This document shows positions 54,204 through 62,288 of a DNA stretch of 64,000 bases, in pieces. How positions within the stretch are numbered: position 1 is the first letter of the stretch; every line of letters starts with the position of its first letter. The stretch is taken from NCBI RefSeq assembly GCF_004005845.1, contig NZ_SADE01000001.1:2046001-2110000 (forward strand), given 5' to 3'. The notes beneath the pieces were generated by a model. That model made no database searches. It was not told where the DNA came from and was given only the letters and a program-made list of their open reading frames with translations. Made by a program: the position numbers and the translations under genes. The DNA is from Hwanghaeella grinnelliae (GTDB lineage Bacteria; Pseudomonadota; Alphaproteobacteria; UBA8366; Aestuariispiraceae).

Positions 54204-55133
54204 TCAGTACTGGATGAAAAGCTCGACCCGTTGGTTGCCCGAAATACCGGCGGAGGAGTCTTCCGAATAACGCGGTTCGCGAGCGCCGACGGCGGCGATG
54301 TCGATCTTGTCCTGCGGGACGCCGATACGCAGCAGCGCCGCGGCGGCGGACGTCGCCCTGTCCAGGGACGCCTTATAGTTCACCAGATCTTGCCGAACCT
54401 GATCGTTCACACCGGCCGATTTGCTGGCATGCCCGACGACTTTGATGGACTTGCCTCCATTGCGGAAAATGCTCGCGACTTGCGAAAGGACGTTCAGGTC
54501 AGTCTGGGTCAACTGCGATCCACCCTGCGGGAAGTACAACGTTGCGATATGAACCGCCTGACCGATCGGATGGCCATAGCCCGCGGACGGCGCCGGTGCC
54601 GGCTGTGGCGGCGCGGCGGCGACCTGATTGCTCGCGGTCGGTTGGGGAACCGGCTGCGGAACCGCTGCCGGCTGGGGTGCAGGCTGAGCAACAGGCTGCG
54701 GCGGTGCGGCTGCAGCCTGCGGCACGGGCGACGGCGCGCTGGTTGTGGTCTGGCTGCCGCCTGTATTCTGCCTGACGACCTGTTCGGAGTAACGCGCGTT
54801 GTTCTTGTCGGCGACCAACTGGTTCTGCAATTGACCGGCTTCCTGGACAATTGACGGGGGCGGCGGTTTCTGCGGCACAGTGCCGACGGAAGGATAGGCA
54901 TCGCTCGCCCCGGGAACGGGCTTCGGTTCCGTCGACTCTTCGGCATCACCCTCATCGTCGCCGAACCAATTCAGCGGATTCGCGGCAGAGGCCACATCAC
55001 CGGCGGTATCGCCGATATCCGACATGGTCTCACAGGCCGACAGGGTCAACGCAACCGCTGCTGCAGCAGCAAAGCGAACAAGGAACCTGCAGTCGATACC
55101 GCCCAAAAGCGGTTCGGAAGACTCAATGGTCAT
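54204..55133 (-). CDS. OmpA family lipoprotein with Pro/Gln-rich linker
   Basis: A 309-residue outer-membrane lipoprotein. The N-terminus has a cytoplasmic-like head, then AAAAAVALTLSAC with a lipobox Cys. A long low-complexity linker follows, rich in P, Q, A (QPVAQPAPQP), then a C-terminal OmpA domain (about 190-309) with IKVVGHASKSAG, RATSAAAALLRIGVPQDKI and NQRVELFIQY, which binds peptidoglycan. I use the ATG at 55133 because the signal sequence follows; a longer frame starts at 55211. It links outer membrane to cell wall; paralogues are common. Divergent from phaC. Confidence 0.88.
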   Translation of the reverse strand: MTIESSEPLLGGIDCRFLVRFAAAAAVALTLSACETMSDIGDTAGDVASAANPLNWFGDDEGDAEESTEPKPVPGASDAYPSVGTVPQKPPPPSIVQEAGQLQNQLVADKNNARYSEQVVRQNTGGSQTTTSAPSPVPQAAAAPPQPVAQPAPQPAAVPQPVPQPTASNQVAAAPPQPAPAPSAGYGHPIGQAVHIATLYFPQGGSQLTQTDLNVLSQVASIFRNGGKSIKVVGHASKSAGVNDQVRQDLVNYKASLDRATSAAAALLRIGVPQDKIDIAAVGAREPRYSEDSSAGISGNQRVELFIQY

Positions 55134-55465
55134 GGCAATCCAACCCGTACATTTCTTATCAACTATCGGCACATGCGAGGTTGGCACGTACCCTCCCGTA
55201 ATACCAGTCAATGAGGGGGATACTATAGGATTCCCGCAATGTCCAAAATCCCTATGCTGATCAGGCGCTTGTTCGTGAACAGCTGGATTTCCATGTGCAC
55301 ACCGATGCGTTACCGACGTAATGCCACGCCCCCTTGGTCTGCCCCCTCGCCTGCTTTATAACCGAGTTGTAATTGAAATCCGGGACATTGCGTGTACTTG
55401 CACGGTAGGATTGTCTTGCAAGCTGGCGATATTGCCCGGACGACAGCGTCGATTGAGGGTTCTGA
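55134..55465. other. Divergent intergenic region between OmpA-type gene and phaC, 332 bp
   Basis: The region holds the promoters of both genes but no clean -35/-10 pair stands out. There is an open in-frame stretch back to 55211 on the minus strand that could extend the OmpA-type protein. No hairpin or small gene was found. Confidence 0.4.
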
Positions 55466-57295
55466 ATGAGCGATAAAACGAGCGAAACGACCGAAGGCCA
55501 AAAGGATTGGCCGGATCCGGTCGAGTTCTCCCGCCAAATGGGCCAAATTGCGGAACGCAGTCAAAAATTGGTCACGGATTTTCTGAACAAGCATCCCGCG
55601 GGCAATACCGAAGGCGCGCTGGGGCATGGCGACCCGTTGAATGTGGGGGCTGCCTTCCTTGAAATGACCCATCGGATGATGACGAATCCGGCGGCGATGA
55701 TGCAGGCGCAGGTCAACCTTTGGCAGGATTATGTGAACCTTTGGACCGCCACGACCCATCGCATGCTGGGTGGCGAATCCCAACCGATCATCCATCCCGA
55801 GAAGTCGGATAATCGCTTCCGCGACGAAGCCTGGAACGAAAACGCGCTGTTCGACTATATCAAGCAGTCCTATCTGCTGACCGCGCGTTGGATGCAGGAA
55901 ACCGTAGGCGAAGTCGAAGGCCTGGATGCCAAGACGGCGAAGAAGGTCGACTTCTATACCAAACAATTCGCCGATGCGCTTGCGCCGAGTAATTTCCTGC
56001 TCACCAATCCGGCCGTGCTGCGCGAAACCCTGGACAGCAAAGGCGAGAACCTGATCCGTGGGTTGGAAAATCTGCTGAAGGACCTGGAAAAGGGCGAAGG
56101 GCAGCTGAAGATTTCAATGACCGACGCCGAAGCCTTCGCGGTCGGCGAAAACATCGCAACCTCGCCCGGCAAAGTCGTCTTTCAGACCGATTTGATGCAG
56201 CTGATCCAATACGAGCCGACGACGGAGACCGTCTACAAGACGCCGCTCGTGATCGTGCCGCCGTGGATCAACAAATACTACATCCTGGATCTGCGGGCGA
56301 AGAACTCCTTCATCAAATGGGCCGTTGACCAGGGGCTGACGGTCTTTGTCGTTTCCTGGGTGAACCCGGATGAGAAACTCGCCCGGAAGACCTTCGAAGA
56401 CTACATGAAAGAAGGCACCCTGGCCGCGATCGACGCGGTTCTGGGCATTACCGGCGAGCCGCAGACGAACATCATCGGCTATTGTCTGGGCGGCACGCTG
56501 ACCGCCTCCACACTTGCCTATATGGCGGCCAAAAAGGACGAGCGGGTCAAGTCCGCGACCTTCTTCACCACGATGATCGATTTCGAGGAAGCGGGCGAAC
56601 TGTCCGTCTTCATCGACGAAGAACAATTGCAGGCGCTTGAAGAACGCATGAACGACCGCGGATACCTGGAAGGGTCCGAAATGGCGACGACGTTCAACAT
56701 GCTGCGCGCCAACGACCTGATATGGTCATTCGTGGTGAATAACTATCTGATGGGCAAGGATCCCTTCCCCTTCGACCTGCTGTACTGGAACTCGGATTCC
56801 ACGCGCATGCCGGCGGCGATGCACAGTTTCTACCTGCGCCAGATGTATCTGGAGAACAAGTTGATCGAACCGAACGGCATATCTCTCTGCGATACGCCGA
56901 TCGACCTGACGACTATTAAGATCCCGGTTTGCGTCCTCTCTACGCGGGAAGACCATATCGCGCCCTGGAAATCGACCTATGCGGCGACACAGACCTACAA
57001 GGGGCCGGTGAAATTCTTGCTGGCCGCAAGCGGCCATATCGCCGGTGTGGTGAACCCGCCGAATCCGGAAAAACCGAAATACTCGCACTGGACGAATACG
57101 AAGAACCCGTCGACGCCCGAGGAATGGCTAGACACCGCGACCGAGCATCCCGGGTCCTGGTGGCCGGAATGGCTGAAATGGATCAAAAAGCAATCCGGCC
57201 AGAAGAAAACGGCGCCGCGGATTCCAGGGTCGGAGAAGAAATATCCGGCGATCGAGGCCGCCCCGGGATCCTATGTGAAAGCCCGGATCGAATAG
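55466..57295 (+). CDS. phaC: Class I poly(3-hydroxyalkanoate) synthase
   Basis: A 609-residue PHA synthase that polymerises 3-hydroxyacyl-CoA into storage granules. The N-terminal ~200 residues are the PhaC_N domain (DPLNVGAAFLEMTHRMM, LTNPAVLRETLDSKGENLIRG). The alpha/beta core has IIGYCLGGTLTAS with nucleophile C340, in the lipase-box G-x-C-x-G pattern, the Asp in REDHIAPW and the His of SGHIAGVV. Class I length (560-620) fits. No phaA, phaB or phasin gene is next to it. It ends 28 bp before a terminator that it shares with the convergent ArfA-like gene. Confidence 0.95.
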   Translation: MSDKTSETTEGQKDWPDPVEFSRQMGQIAERSQKLVTDFLNKHPAGNTEGALGHGDPLNVGAAFLEMTHRMMTNPAAMMQAQVNLWQDYVNLWTATTHRMLGGESQPIIHPEKSDNRFRDEAWNENALFDYIKQSYLLTARWMQETVGEVEGLDAKTAKKVDFYTKQFADALAPSNFLLTNPAVLRETLDSKGENLIRGLENLLKDLEKGEGQLKISMTDAEAFAVGENIATSPGKVVFQTDLMQLIQYEPTTETVYKTPLVIVPPWINKYYILDLRAKNSFIKWAVDQGLTVFVVSWVNPDEKLARKTFEDYMKEGTLAAIDAVLGITGEPQTNIIGYCLGGTLTASTLAYMAAKKDERVKSATFFTTMIDFEEAGELSVFIDEEQLQALEERMNDRGYLEGSEMATTFNMLRANDLIWSFVVNNYLMGKDPFPFDLLYWNSDSTRMPAAMHSFYLRQMYLENKLIEPNGISLCDTPIDLTTIKIPVCVLSTREDHIAPWKSTYAATQTYKGPVKFLLAASGHIAGVVNPPNPEKPKYSHWTNTKNPSTPEEWLDTATEHPGSWWPEWLKWIKKQSGQKKTAPRIPGSEKKYPAIEAAPGSYVKARIE

Positions 57296-57473
57296 CGCAA
57301 AGAACCCTCGAAGCAGACAAAGAAAAACCCCCATCCTCGCGGTGGGGGTTTTTGTGTTTCGGCTTTCTTGTATACGCCTTTGGGTTCTTCTCCACGCGAT
57401 GCCCTAGTCGCCAGGCAGCACGTGCCTCCGCATTGCGCCTTTTCGCGGGTGCGGCCACTTTCGCTTTCTTCAT
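57183..57473 (-). CDS. Small basic ArfA-like protein whose ORF contains a terminator (putative nonstop-mRNA ribosome-rescue factor)
   Basis: The ORF starts at 57473, 19 bp after the gamma carbonic anhydrase stop, with GAGGAG 8 bases before the ATG. The first 50 of 96 residues are strongly basic. Residues 25-42 read HRVEKNPKAYTRKPKHKN, which resembles the core of E. coli ArfA (RVEKNKKGKGSYMRKGKH, from memory). The hairpin plus T-run at 57323-57353 lies inside codons 40-51. Transcription should stop near residue 50, giving mRNA with no stop codon, as known for ArfA and Bacillus BrfA. The remaining 46 codons run antisense into phaC and look non-conserved. Role inferred: rescue of ribosomes when trans-translation fails. 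An unrelated small basic protein is the alternative. Confidence 0.6.
   Translation of the reverse strand: MKKAKVAAPAKRRNAEARAAWRLGHRVEKNPKAYTRKPKHKNPHREDGGFSLSASRVLCAIRSGLSHRIPGRPRSPDISSPTLESAAPFSSGRIAF
57323..57353. terminator. Bidirectional intrinsic terminator shared by phaC and the ArfA-like gene
   Basis: AAAAACCCCCA (57323-57333) and TGGGGGTTTTT (57343-57353) are perfect 11-bp arms with a 9-base loop. T-runs follow on both strands. On the plus strand it ends the phaC transcript. On the minus strand it falls inside the open frame of the ArfA-like gene, well before its stop codon. Confidence 0.9.
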
Positions 57474-57492
57474 GTCACTTTCTCCTCACACC

Positions 57493-58056
57493 TCAATTCT
57501 TCTCGCAGGCCGCGCGGTGTTTCGCGGCCAGTTCCATGTAATGCGGCGCGGTATAATCGATCATCCGCGCATCGCCTTCCCCGGTCATACGCATGAACTT
57601 GGCGGGTGACCCCGCCCATAATTCACCCGGGCCGACCTTCTTGCCCGGCGTCAACAGGGCGCCGGCGGCGACCATGCCGCCCTTCTCCACCAGGCAATCG
57701 TCCATCACGCAGGCTTTCATGCCGATGAAGGCTCCGTCTTCCAACGTGCAGGCATGGATCAGCGCCATATGCCCGATGGAGATGTCGTCGCCGATGTAGG
57801 TACCCTGCCCCTTGCTGGAAACATGCACGACCGTGCCGTCCTGCAAATTCGTCCTGGCGCCGACCCGGATCTCGTTCACGTCACCGCGCAGTACGCAATT
57901 GTACCAAATCCCGGCCCCCGGGCCGATTTCCACATCGCCGATGATCACCGCCCCCGGCGCGATGAAGGCGGTCGGATGGATGACCGGCTTCTTGCCGTCG
58001 AATTCGATAATCCGGGGTCCCGCGACCATCCCGGCAGTGACCATCCCAGCCTCCAT
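57493..58056 (-). CDS. Gamma carbonic anhydrase family protein
   Basis: A 187-residue left-handed beta-helix protein. Hexapeptide repeats run from HPTAFIAPGAVIIGDVEIGPGAGIWYNCVLRGDVNEIRVG to MVAAGALLTPGKKVGPGELWAG. Zinc ligands fit the YrdA/gamma-CA pattern (His in VVHVSS, His in GHMALIHAC). It is trimeric; carbonic anhydrase activity is uncertain in this subfamily. The start at 58056 has GAGGAGAAG upstream and lies 1 base from the nucleotidyltransferase stop, so the two genes are coupled. The ArfA-like gene follows. Confidence 0.92.
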   Translation of the reverse strand: MEAGMVTAGMVAGPRIIEFDGKKPVIHPTAFIAPGAVIIGDVEIGPGAGIWYNCVLRGDVNEIRVGARTNLQDGTVVHVSSKGQGTYIGDDISIGHMALIHACTLEDGAFIGMKACVMDDCLVEKGGMVAAGALLTPGKKVGPGELWAGSPAKFMRMTGEGDARMIDYTAPHYMELAAKHRAACEKN

Positions 58057-58057
58057 C

Positions 58058-58654
58058 TCACTTCTCCTCAAAATCACTCAAATCCACCGGCCAAGGCTCT
58101 TCGACCGAAAGCCCCGGCCAACGGTCAAGCCAACCCTTGCGCGTCACGCGTTCCTGAAACGCCTTGCGGCACCGCGCACTGTCTTCACCAGGCCGTAGAA
58201 CACCGCGCATCAAATCACCCAGTCCGAAAGGCGCCAAAATCCACAATCCCTGCGCACCATCCATCCGGACGGCGACGGCGGTCGCGGTTTCCGGCCAACG
58301 CCGCATAGCTTCGGCAAGCCCTGAATAAGGGGCGTCACCGTGTTTCAGATGCATCCGCGCCTGATTGCGGACCGACCAGGGCACCGCGGGCAACCGTGTC
58401 GCCAAGTCCCGTTCCAACGCCGCTTCCCTGTCCCCGGTATCGGTCGGATCATGGATAAGGATGTCCACATCCTCCGGTGCTTCCGGCGAGCGGCCATGCA
58501 GATCATCCCATGCCGCGTTGCGAACGAAACCGGCGCCGATCCACGCGTCGTCCCCACAAGCCTGCCACACGGTTTCCAGAACCTCCGCATGCCAAGATGC
58601 GCCCAACAGAACCCGCGTCAGCTTTTGCCGGTCGTCTTCCAGTTCGATCGTCAT
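58058..58654 (-). CDS. Nucleotidyltransferase-like protein (PF06042 type)
   Basis: A 198-residue protein of the DUF925/NTP_transf_6 family. IGAGFVRNAAWDDLHGRSPEAPEDVDILIHDP gives the G-S/G-like loop and the Asp pair expected in the nucleotidyltransferase fold, and GLWILAPFGLGDLMRGVLRPGE is a family block. The substrate is unknown. It lies between argC (11 bp upstream) and the gamma carbonic anhydrase gene on the same strand, so these probably form an operon running argC to the ArfA-like gene. Confidence 0.88.
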   Translation of the reverse strand: MTIELEDDRQKLTRVLLGASWHAEVLETVWQACGDDAWIGAGFVRNAAWDDLHGRSPEAPEDVDILIHDPTDTGDREAALERDLATRLPAVPWSVRNQARMHLKHGDAPYSGLAEAMRRWPETATAVAVRMDGAQGLWILAPFGLGDLMRGVLRPGEDSARCRKAFQERVTRKGWLDRWPGLSVEEPWPVDLSDFEEK

Positions 58655-58664
58655 CGGTGCTGCA

Positions 58665-59630
58665 TCAGTAGACCAGTGGCGTATCCAGGCCCTTCCCTTC
58701 GTCGGCCCCCAGCATGATGTTCAGGTTCTGCACGGCCTGGCCCGACGCGCCCTTGCCCAGATTGTCGATCAGGACCATCACCACCGCCTGCTGCCGTTCT
58801 TCATGCCCGAAAACATGAATCCGCATCTTGTTGGTGCCGTTCAGATCCTCCGGGTTCAGCCGCGCCATCGCCGCCGTGTCGGCAAGGTCCGCGACTTCCA
58901 CATACGGTTCGCCCGCATAGTGGGTCTTGAAGACCTGAACCAAGTCGCCCTCCGTCGGCGTGCCCGGCAAGGCCCAAAGCTGCAAGGGAAGCTGCACCAG
59001 CATCCCCTGCCGGTACCGTCCGACGCTGGGGACGAACAACGGTTTATGCGCCAAGCCGCCCCATTGTTCGATTTCCGGTACATGCTTGTGTTCCAGACCA
59101 AGTCCATAGGCCCAGAACGTCGCGGTGCTGTAATTATCGGCGCTTTCGTCCTCAAACTCCGAGATCAGGGACTTGCCGCCGCCGGTATAACCGGAAATCG
59201 CATTGATCGTGATCGGCCAATCGCTCGGCACGACACCCGCCTTCACCAACGGATGTAGCATCGCGACCGAGGAAATCGCGTAGCAGCCCGGATTCGTGAC
59301 CCGCGCGGCCTTGGCGATGGCTTCCCGTTGGCCCGCATCGAATTCCGGAAAACCATAGGCCCAGCCCGACGCGATCCGATGTGCCGAAGACGCATCGATT
59401 ACCTTTGCGTCGTTGCTTTCAATCAAGGCCAACGCGTCCTTCGCGGCGGCATCCGGCAGGCACAGGATCGAGACATCCGCGGTGTTCAACGCATCGCGGC
59501 GGGCGTTCACATCCTTCCGGTGTTCGTCGGAAAGCTGGATGAAGTCCAGGTCGTCCCGCGCTTCCATCCTGGCCCGGATCTGCAATCCCGTGGTGCCCGC
59601 TTCGCCGTCGATGAATATTTTCGCTGTCAT
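58665..59630 (-). CDS. argC: N-acetyl-gamma-glutamyl-phosphate reductase (type 2)
   Basis: A 321-residue NADPH enzyme that reduces N-acetylglutamyl phosphate to the semialdehyde in arginine synthesis. IFIDGEAGTTGLQIRARM starts the Rossmann fold, the nucleophilic Cys lies in TNPGCYAISSVAML, and GGGKSLISEFE follows. The short (~310) type-2 form fits. It is the first gene of a putative operon continuing to the nucleotidyltransferase. The 5' leader has a terminator 65 bases before the start and a short Arg-rich ORF before it, so it is probably controlled by attenuation. Confidence 0.93.
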   Translation of the reverse strand: MTAKIFIDGEAGTTGLQIRARMEARDDLDFIQLSDEHRKDVNARRDALNTADVSILCLPDAAAKDALALIESNDAKVIDASSAHRIASGWAYGFPEFDAGQREAIAKAARVTNPGCYAISSVAMLHPLVKAGVVPSDWPITINAISGYTGGGKSLISEFEDESADNYSTATFWAYGLGLEHKHVPEIEQWGGLAHKPLFVPSVGRYRQGMLVQLPLQLWALPGTPTEGDLVQVFKTHYAGEPYVEVADLADTAAMARLNPEDLNGTNKMRIHVFGHEERQQAVVMVLIDNLGKGASGQAVQNLNIMLGADEGKGLDTPLVY

Positions 59631-59694
59631 TGTTTCGTTCCCGATCGAGTCTTCTACAAGATGCCGGGCATTGTCGGTCTAGGACACCCGGCGC

Positions 59695-59722
59695 AAAAAA
59701 TAAGGCGGCCAAAGCGGCCGCC
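59695..59722 (-). terminator. Intrinsic terminator in the argC leader (candidate attenuator)
   Basis: On the minus strand GGCGGCC (59722-59716) pairs with GGCCGCC (59710-59704), loop GCTTT, followed by TTATTTTTT. No minus-strand gene lies upstream that it could serve, since ybaK is divergent. A preceding hairpin GGCCCG/CGGGCC (59751-59738) could instead pair its GGCCG end (59741-59737) with the CGGCC of the terminator stem and block it. Confidence 0.7.
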
Positions 59723-59760
59723 CATAGAAACCATGTCGGCCCGGTCGGGCCCTGTCGGTT

Positions 59761-59808
59761 CTATCGTCGCGTACCGTGCGCCGAAACTTGTTCACCCCGT
59801 CGAAGCAT
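59761..59808 (-). CDS. Possible arginine leader peptide upstream of argC
   Basis: A 15-codon ORF from ATG at 59808 to TAG at 59761-59763 encodes M-L-R-R-G-E-Q-V-S-A-H-G-T-R-R. Four of 15 codons are Arg, in two pairs (CGA CGG and CGA CGA). The first base of the next hairpin arm lies 10 bases after the stop. Stalling at the last pair would cover that arm. The upstream site (GGA) is weak. It is short, so chance occurrence is possible. Confidence 0.5.
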   Translation of the reverse strand: MLRRGEQVSAHGTRR

Positions 59809-59864
59809 GATTTCGTCCGTCCTCAATAATTGCCTTGCCGGGATCGTCCCTGCCAAGCGGCGGC

Positions 59865-59894
59865 ACTATGGTCCGAAGCGGGTCAAATAGGCAA
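59865..59894 (-). promoter_or_regulatory. Candidate argC promoter
   Basis: Minus-strand TTGCCT (59894-59889) and CATAGT (59870-59865), 18 bp apart, each match 4 of 6 consensus bases. The transcript would start near 59858 and carry the leader ORF about 50 bases in. Weak by itself; it fits the leader architecture. Confidence 0.35.
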
Positions 59895-59926
59895 GTGTTT
59901 TGAAAACATGGATCGGGAGGGTGAAG

Positions 59927-60421
59927 ATGACGGAACTGCAGGACCGGGTCAGGGCCGCGTTGGAAAAAAGCGGCGTTCCCTTCGAGATCATCGAATGTGA
60001 CCCGAACCTCGCCGATACAGCGGCTTTCTGCGCCCATTACGGATATAGCCCCGAAAATTCCGCCAATGCCATCCTGGTCAAGACCAAGACTGCCGAGCCG
60101 AAATTCGCGCTCTGCATGGTATTGGCCAGTGCACGGTTGAATGTGAACAGCACGGTGCGCAAGAAATTCCCGGCTCGTAAGGTCTCCTTCGCCTCGCGGG
60201 ATGAAACCAAGAAGCTGACCGGCATGGAAATCGGTGGCGTCACCCCGATCGCCCTGCCCGAAGACCTGGCGCTTTGGGTCGATGCCGCGGTGATGGAATG
60301 CGACCAGATCATCCTGGGCGGCGGCGGACGGGACACCAAGGTCATCGTCGATCCGGCTTATTTCCGCGCCACGTCCAACACCGAAATCGTACCGGACCTG
60401 GCAACCCCGATTTCAGGATGA
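59927..60421 (+). CDS. YbaK/EbsC family aminoacyl-tRNA deacylase-like protein
   Basis: A 164-residue protein of the YbaK editing-domain fold, which removes mischarged amino acids such as Cys from tRNA-Pro. LVKTKTAEPKFALCMVLASARLN contains the conserved Lys region, and SFASRDETKKLTGMEIGGVTPIALP and ILGGGGRDTKVIVDPAYF are family blocks. Exact specificity is open; this group includes short stand-alone editing factors. ATG at 59927 has GGGAGGG 6 bases upstream. Divergent from argC. Confidence 0.88.
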   Translation: MTELQDRVRAALEKSGVPFEIIECDPNLADTAAFCAHYGYSPENSANAILVKTKTAEPKFALCMVLASARLNVNSTVRKKFPARKVSFASRDETKKLTGMEIGGVTPIALPEDLALWVDAAVMECDQIILGGGGRDTKVIVDPAYFRATSNTEIVPDLATPISG

Positions 60422-60499
60422 TTGTCGGTTTCACGGTTCACGCTGCCCGGCCGTTGGGGTACCTTGATCCGAGTCAGTTCACCTCCCGGAGGGCACGTC

Positions 60500-61978
60500 A
60501 TGCATTCCGCGCGGACGGTCGCCGCTTACCGACCAAGAACAATACAGGGCATGATCCAATGGGGCCTGACCGCCGCGGCGGTGCTCGCCGTCTTCATCTT
60601 TTCCGTCACGATCTGGTCCGCCGGTTTCGGTTCAGCCCGGGCGGCCGACAGCAAGCTGGCGCTGGTGATCGGAAATGGCGGCTATCAGGATGCGCCATTG
60701 GAAAACCCGGTGAACGACGCCGCACTTATTGCGGACAATCTGAAGAGTCTCGGCTTTCGTGTCTTCCGTCATATTGACCTGGACCAGCGCGGCATGCGGC
60801 GCGCGGTTTCCGATTTCGGCTTGGCGGTCGAGGAAGCTGGCGAACAGTCGGTCAGCCTCGTCTATTATGCGGGCCACGGCGTGCAGATCGAAGGTGAGAA
60901 TTATCTGATCCCCGTGGGTGCGCAGATCAGGCATGAGCGGGATGTGCCGATAGAGGCGGTTTCCGCGAACGACATTCTGGAATCGCTCGGCCATACCCGC
61001 ACCAGCCTCAATATCGTCGTGCTCGACGCCTGCAGAAACAATCCCTATGCGCGGAGCTTCCGGTCCGGGTCGCGCGGTTTGGCGCGCATGGACGCCCCGC
61101 AAGGTACCTTGCTGGCCTATTCCACCTCGCCCGGCTCCACCGCCGCGGACGGTCGGGGCCGGAACAGCCCCTATGCCCTGTCGCTGGCCAGCGCGATGAA
61201 CCAACCCGGATTGTCGATCGAGGAAGTCTTCAAACGCACGCGGATCGCCGTGATGGAACGCACCGATGCCGAGCAGGTGCCTTGGGAAAGTTCAAGCCTG
61301 ACCGGCTATTTCACGTTCCTGGAGGGCGCTGGCGCGCAGCCAACGGCCAAGGCGGTCCCGGACGACGAAACCGTTTATTGGACGTCGATCGCCGCCCTGG
61401 GCGATCCTGCCCTGTTCCAAAGTTATCTCGAACAATATCCGCAGGGACGGTTCAGGCCGATCGCGGAGGCGCGAATAGCGTCCCTGGAGGCCGGCCCGGC
61501 GGTACCGCCCCCGGTCGCGGCGCCCGCGGACCCGCTTGTAATGCCCCACGCCCCCCGGCCTTCAAGGCCCACTCAGTCATCACAGCCTTCCCAACCATCC
61601 CAGCCCCAGCCATCTCAGCCCCAGCCTTCTCAGCCCCAGCCATCCCTACCTGCTGATCGACTTGCCTTCGCCCAGGGCGAGTTCAAACCGGTGGAAGTCA
61701 AAGGACATACGGAATGCGGGCGCATTTCCTTCCGGTCCGTGAAATTCACTTCCCCGACCGAGGGCAAAGGCCGGTGGTCCCATCCCGAGGCCAGCGGCAA
61801 CATAGCATTTCGAATCGAGAACGGCGCCGCGTCCGCCCGCATGAGCGGCCCTTTGGTGGTCAATGCCCCCGATACCGTGGAGGTTTCCGGAAGCGACCTG
61901 TTGGTGAAAATCCGCCTCACCTATACCGGCGGCCGCTGTGATCTCGCCTTTCGCATGCCGGATGTGATCGCGCGTTGA
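60500..61978 (+). CDS. Secreted/membrane-anchored caspase-like (C14) protein
   Basis: A 492-residue protein. A transmembrane or signal segment lies at about 18-40 (GLTAAAVLAVFIFSVTIW). The caspase-fold domain (about 48-290) has the catalytic His in VYYAGHGVQIEG and Cys in VVLDACRNNPY. A central linker of P-S-Q repeats (about 375-405) leads to a beta-rich C-terminal domain (EFKPVEVKGHTECGRISF...). Metacaspase-like proteins of this kind are common in Rhodospirillales; substrate and trigger are unknown. ATG at 60500 with GGAGGG upstream; the frame is open to 60422. It follows the deacylase gene by 78 bp. Confidence 0.88.
   Translation: MHSARTVAAYRPRTIQGMIQWGLTAAAVLAVFIFSVTIWSAGFGSARAADSKLALVIGNGGYQDAPLENPVNDAALIADNLKSLGFRVFRHIDLDQRGMRRAVSDFGLAVEEAGEQSVSLVYYAGHGVQIEGENYLIPVGAQIRHERDVPIEAVSANDILESLGHTRTSLNIVVLDACRNNPYARSFRSGSRGLARMDAPQGTLLAYSTSPGSTAADGRGRNSPYALSLASAMNQPGLSIEEVFKRTRIAVMERTDAEQVPWESSSLTGYFTFLEGAGAQPTAKAVPDDETVYWTSIAALGDPALFQSYLEQYPQGRFRPIAEARIASLEAGPAVPPPVAAPADPLVMPHAPRPSRPTQSSQPSQPSQPQPSQPQPSQPQPSLPADRLAFAQGEFKPVEVKGHTECGRISFRSVKFTSPTEGKGRWSHPEASGNIAFRIENGAASARMSGPLVVNAPDTVEVSGSDLLVKIRLTYTGGRCDLAFRMPDVIAR
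61595..61639. repeat. 15-bp tandem repeats in the caspase-like gene
   Basis: Three copies (61595-61609, 61610-61624, 61625-61639) of CCATCTCAGCCCCAG or near variants, plus a partial fourth, encode P-S-Q-P-Q units in the linker. The unit length is a multiple of three, so copy changes keep the frame. Confidence 0.85.
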
Positions 61979-62004
61979 GGATTTCTCCGCCCATCCAATG
62001 GCGG

Positions 62005-62232
62005 TCAAAACCCGACTTTTGACCAAACCCGTTCGTGGATGGTGTAGGCGACGGTTTGCACCAACGGTTCAACGATGCCGATCCCCAATGCGACCCGCCA
62101 ATCACCGGTCAAAACGTAAGCCACCGTGATGGCAACCGTCAGGTGCATGGCGCTGTAACTGCCGGTTTTTGCGATTTGACGCGCCAATTTGGGCCCGACA
62201 CTGTTGTTCATGTAAGAAATGGCGGCTGACAT
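62005..62232 (-). CDS. DUF2061 domain membrane protein
   Basis: A 75-residue small membrane protein. Residues about 16-70 form one DUF2061 domain: ARQIAKTGSYSAMHLTVAITVAYVLTGDWRVALGIGIVEPLVQTVAYTIHERVW. Two helices are predicted, with the His-Glu-Arg ending typical of the family. The function is unknown. Start at 62232 has AGGA upstream; ATGs at 62256 and 62247 are also in frame. It converges on the caspase-like gene and is divergent from the xanthine-dehydrogenase-type gene. Confidence 0.88.
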   Translation of the reverse strand: MSAAISYMNNSVGPKLARQIAKTGSYSAMHLTVAITVAYVLTGDWRVALGIGIVEPLVQTVAYTIHERVWSKVGF

Positions 62233-62288
62233 TCTTTTTATCCTCATGATACGCAATCCATAATATGTAATTGCGACTTATTCGCATT

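Noticed and set aside
61595-61639. CRISPR-like array
   Set aside because: Repeats are contiguous 15-bp coding units without spacers, inside a protein linker.
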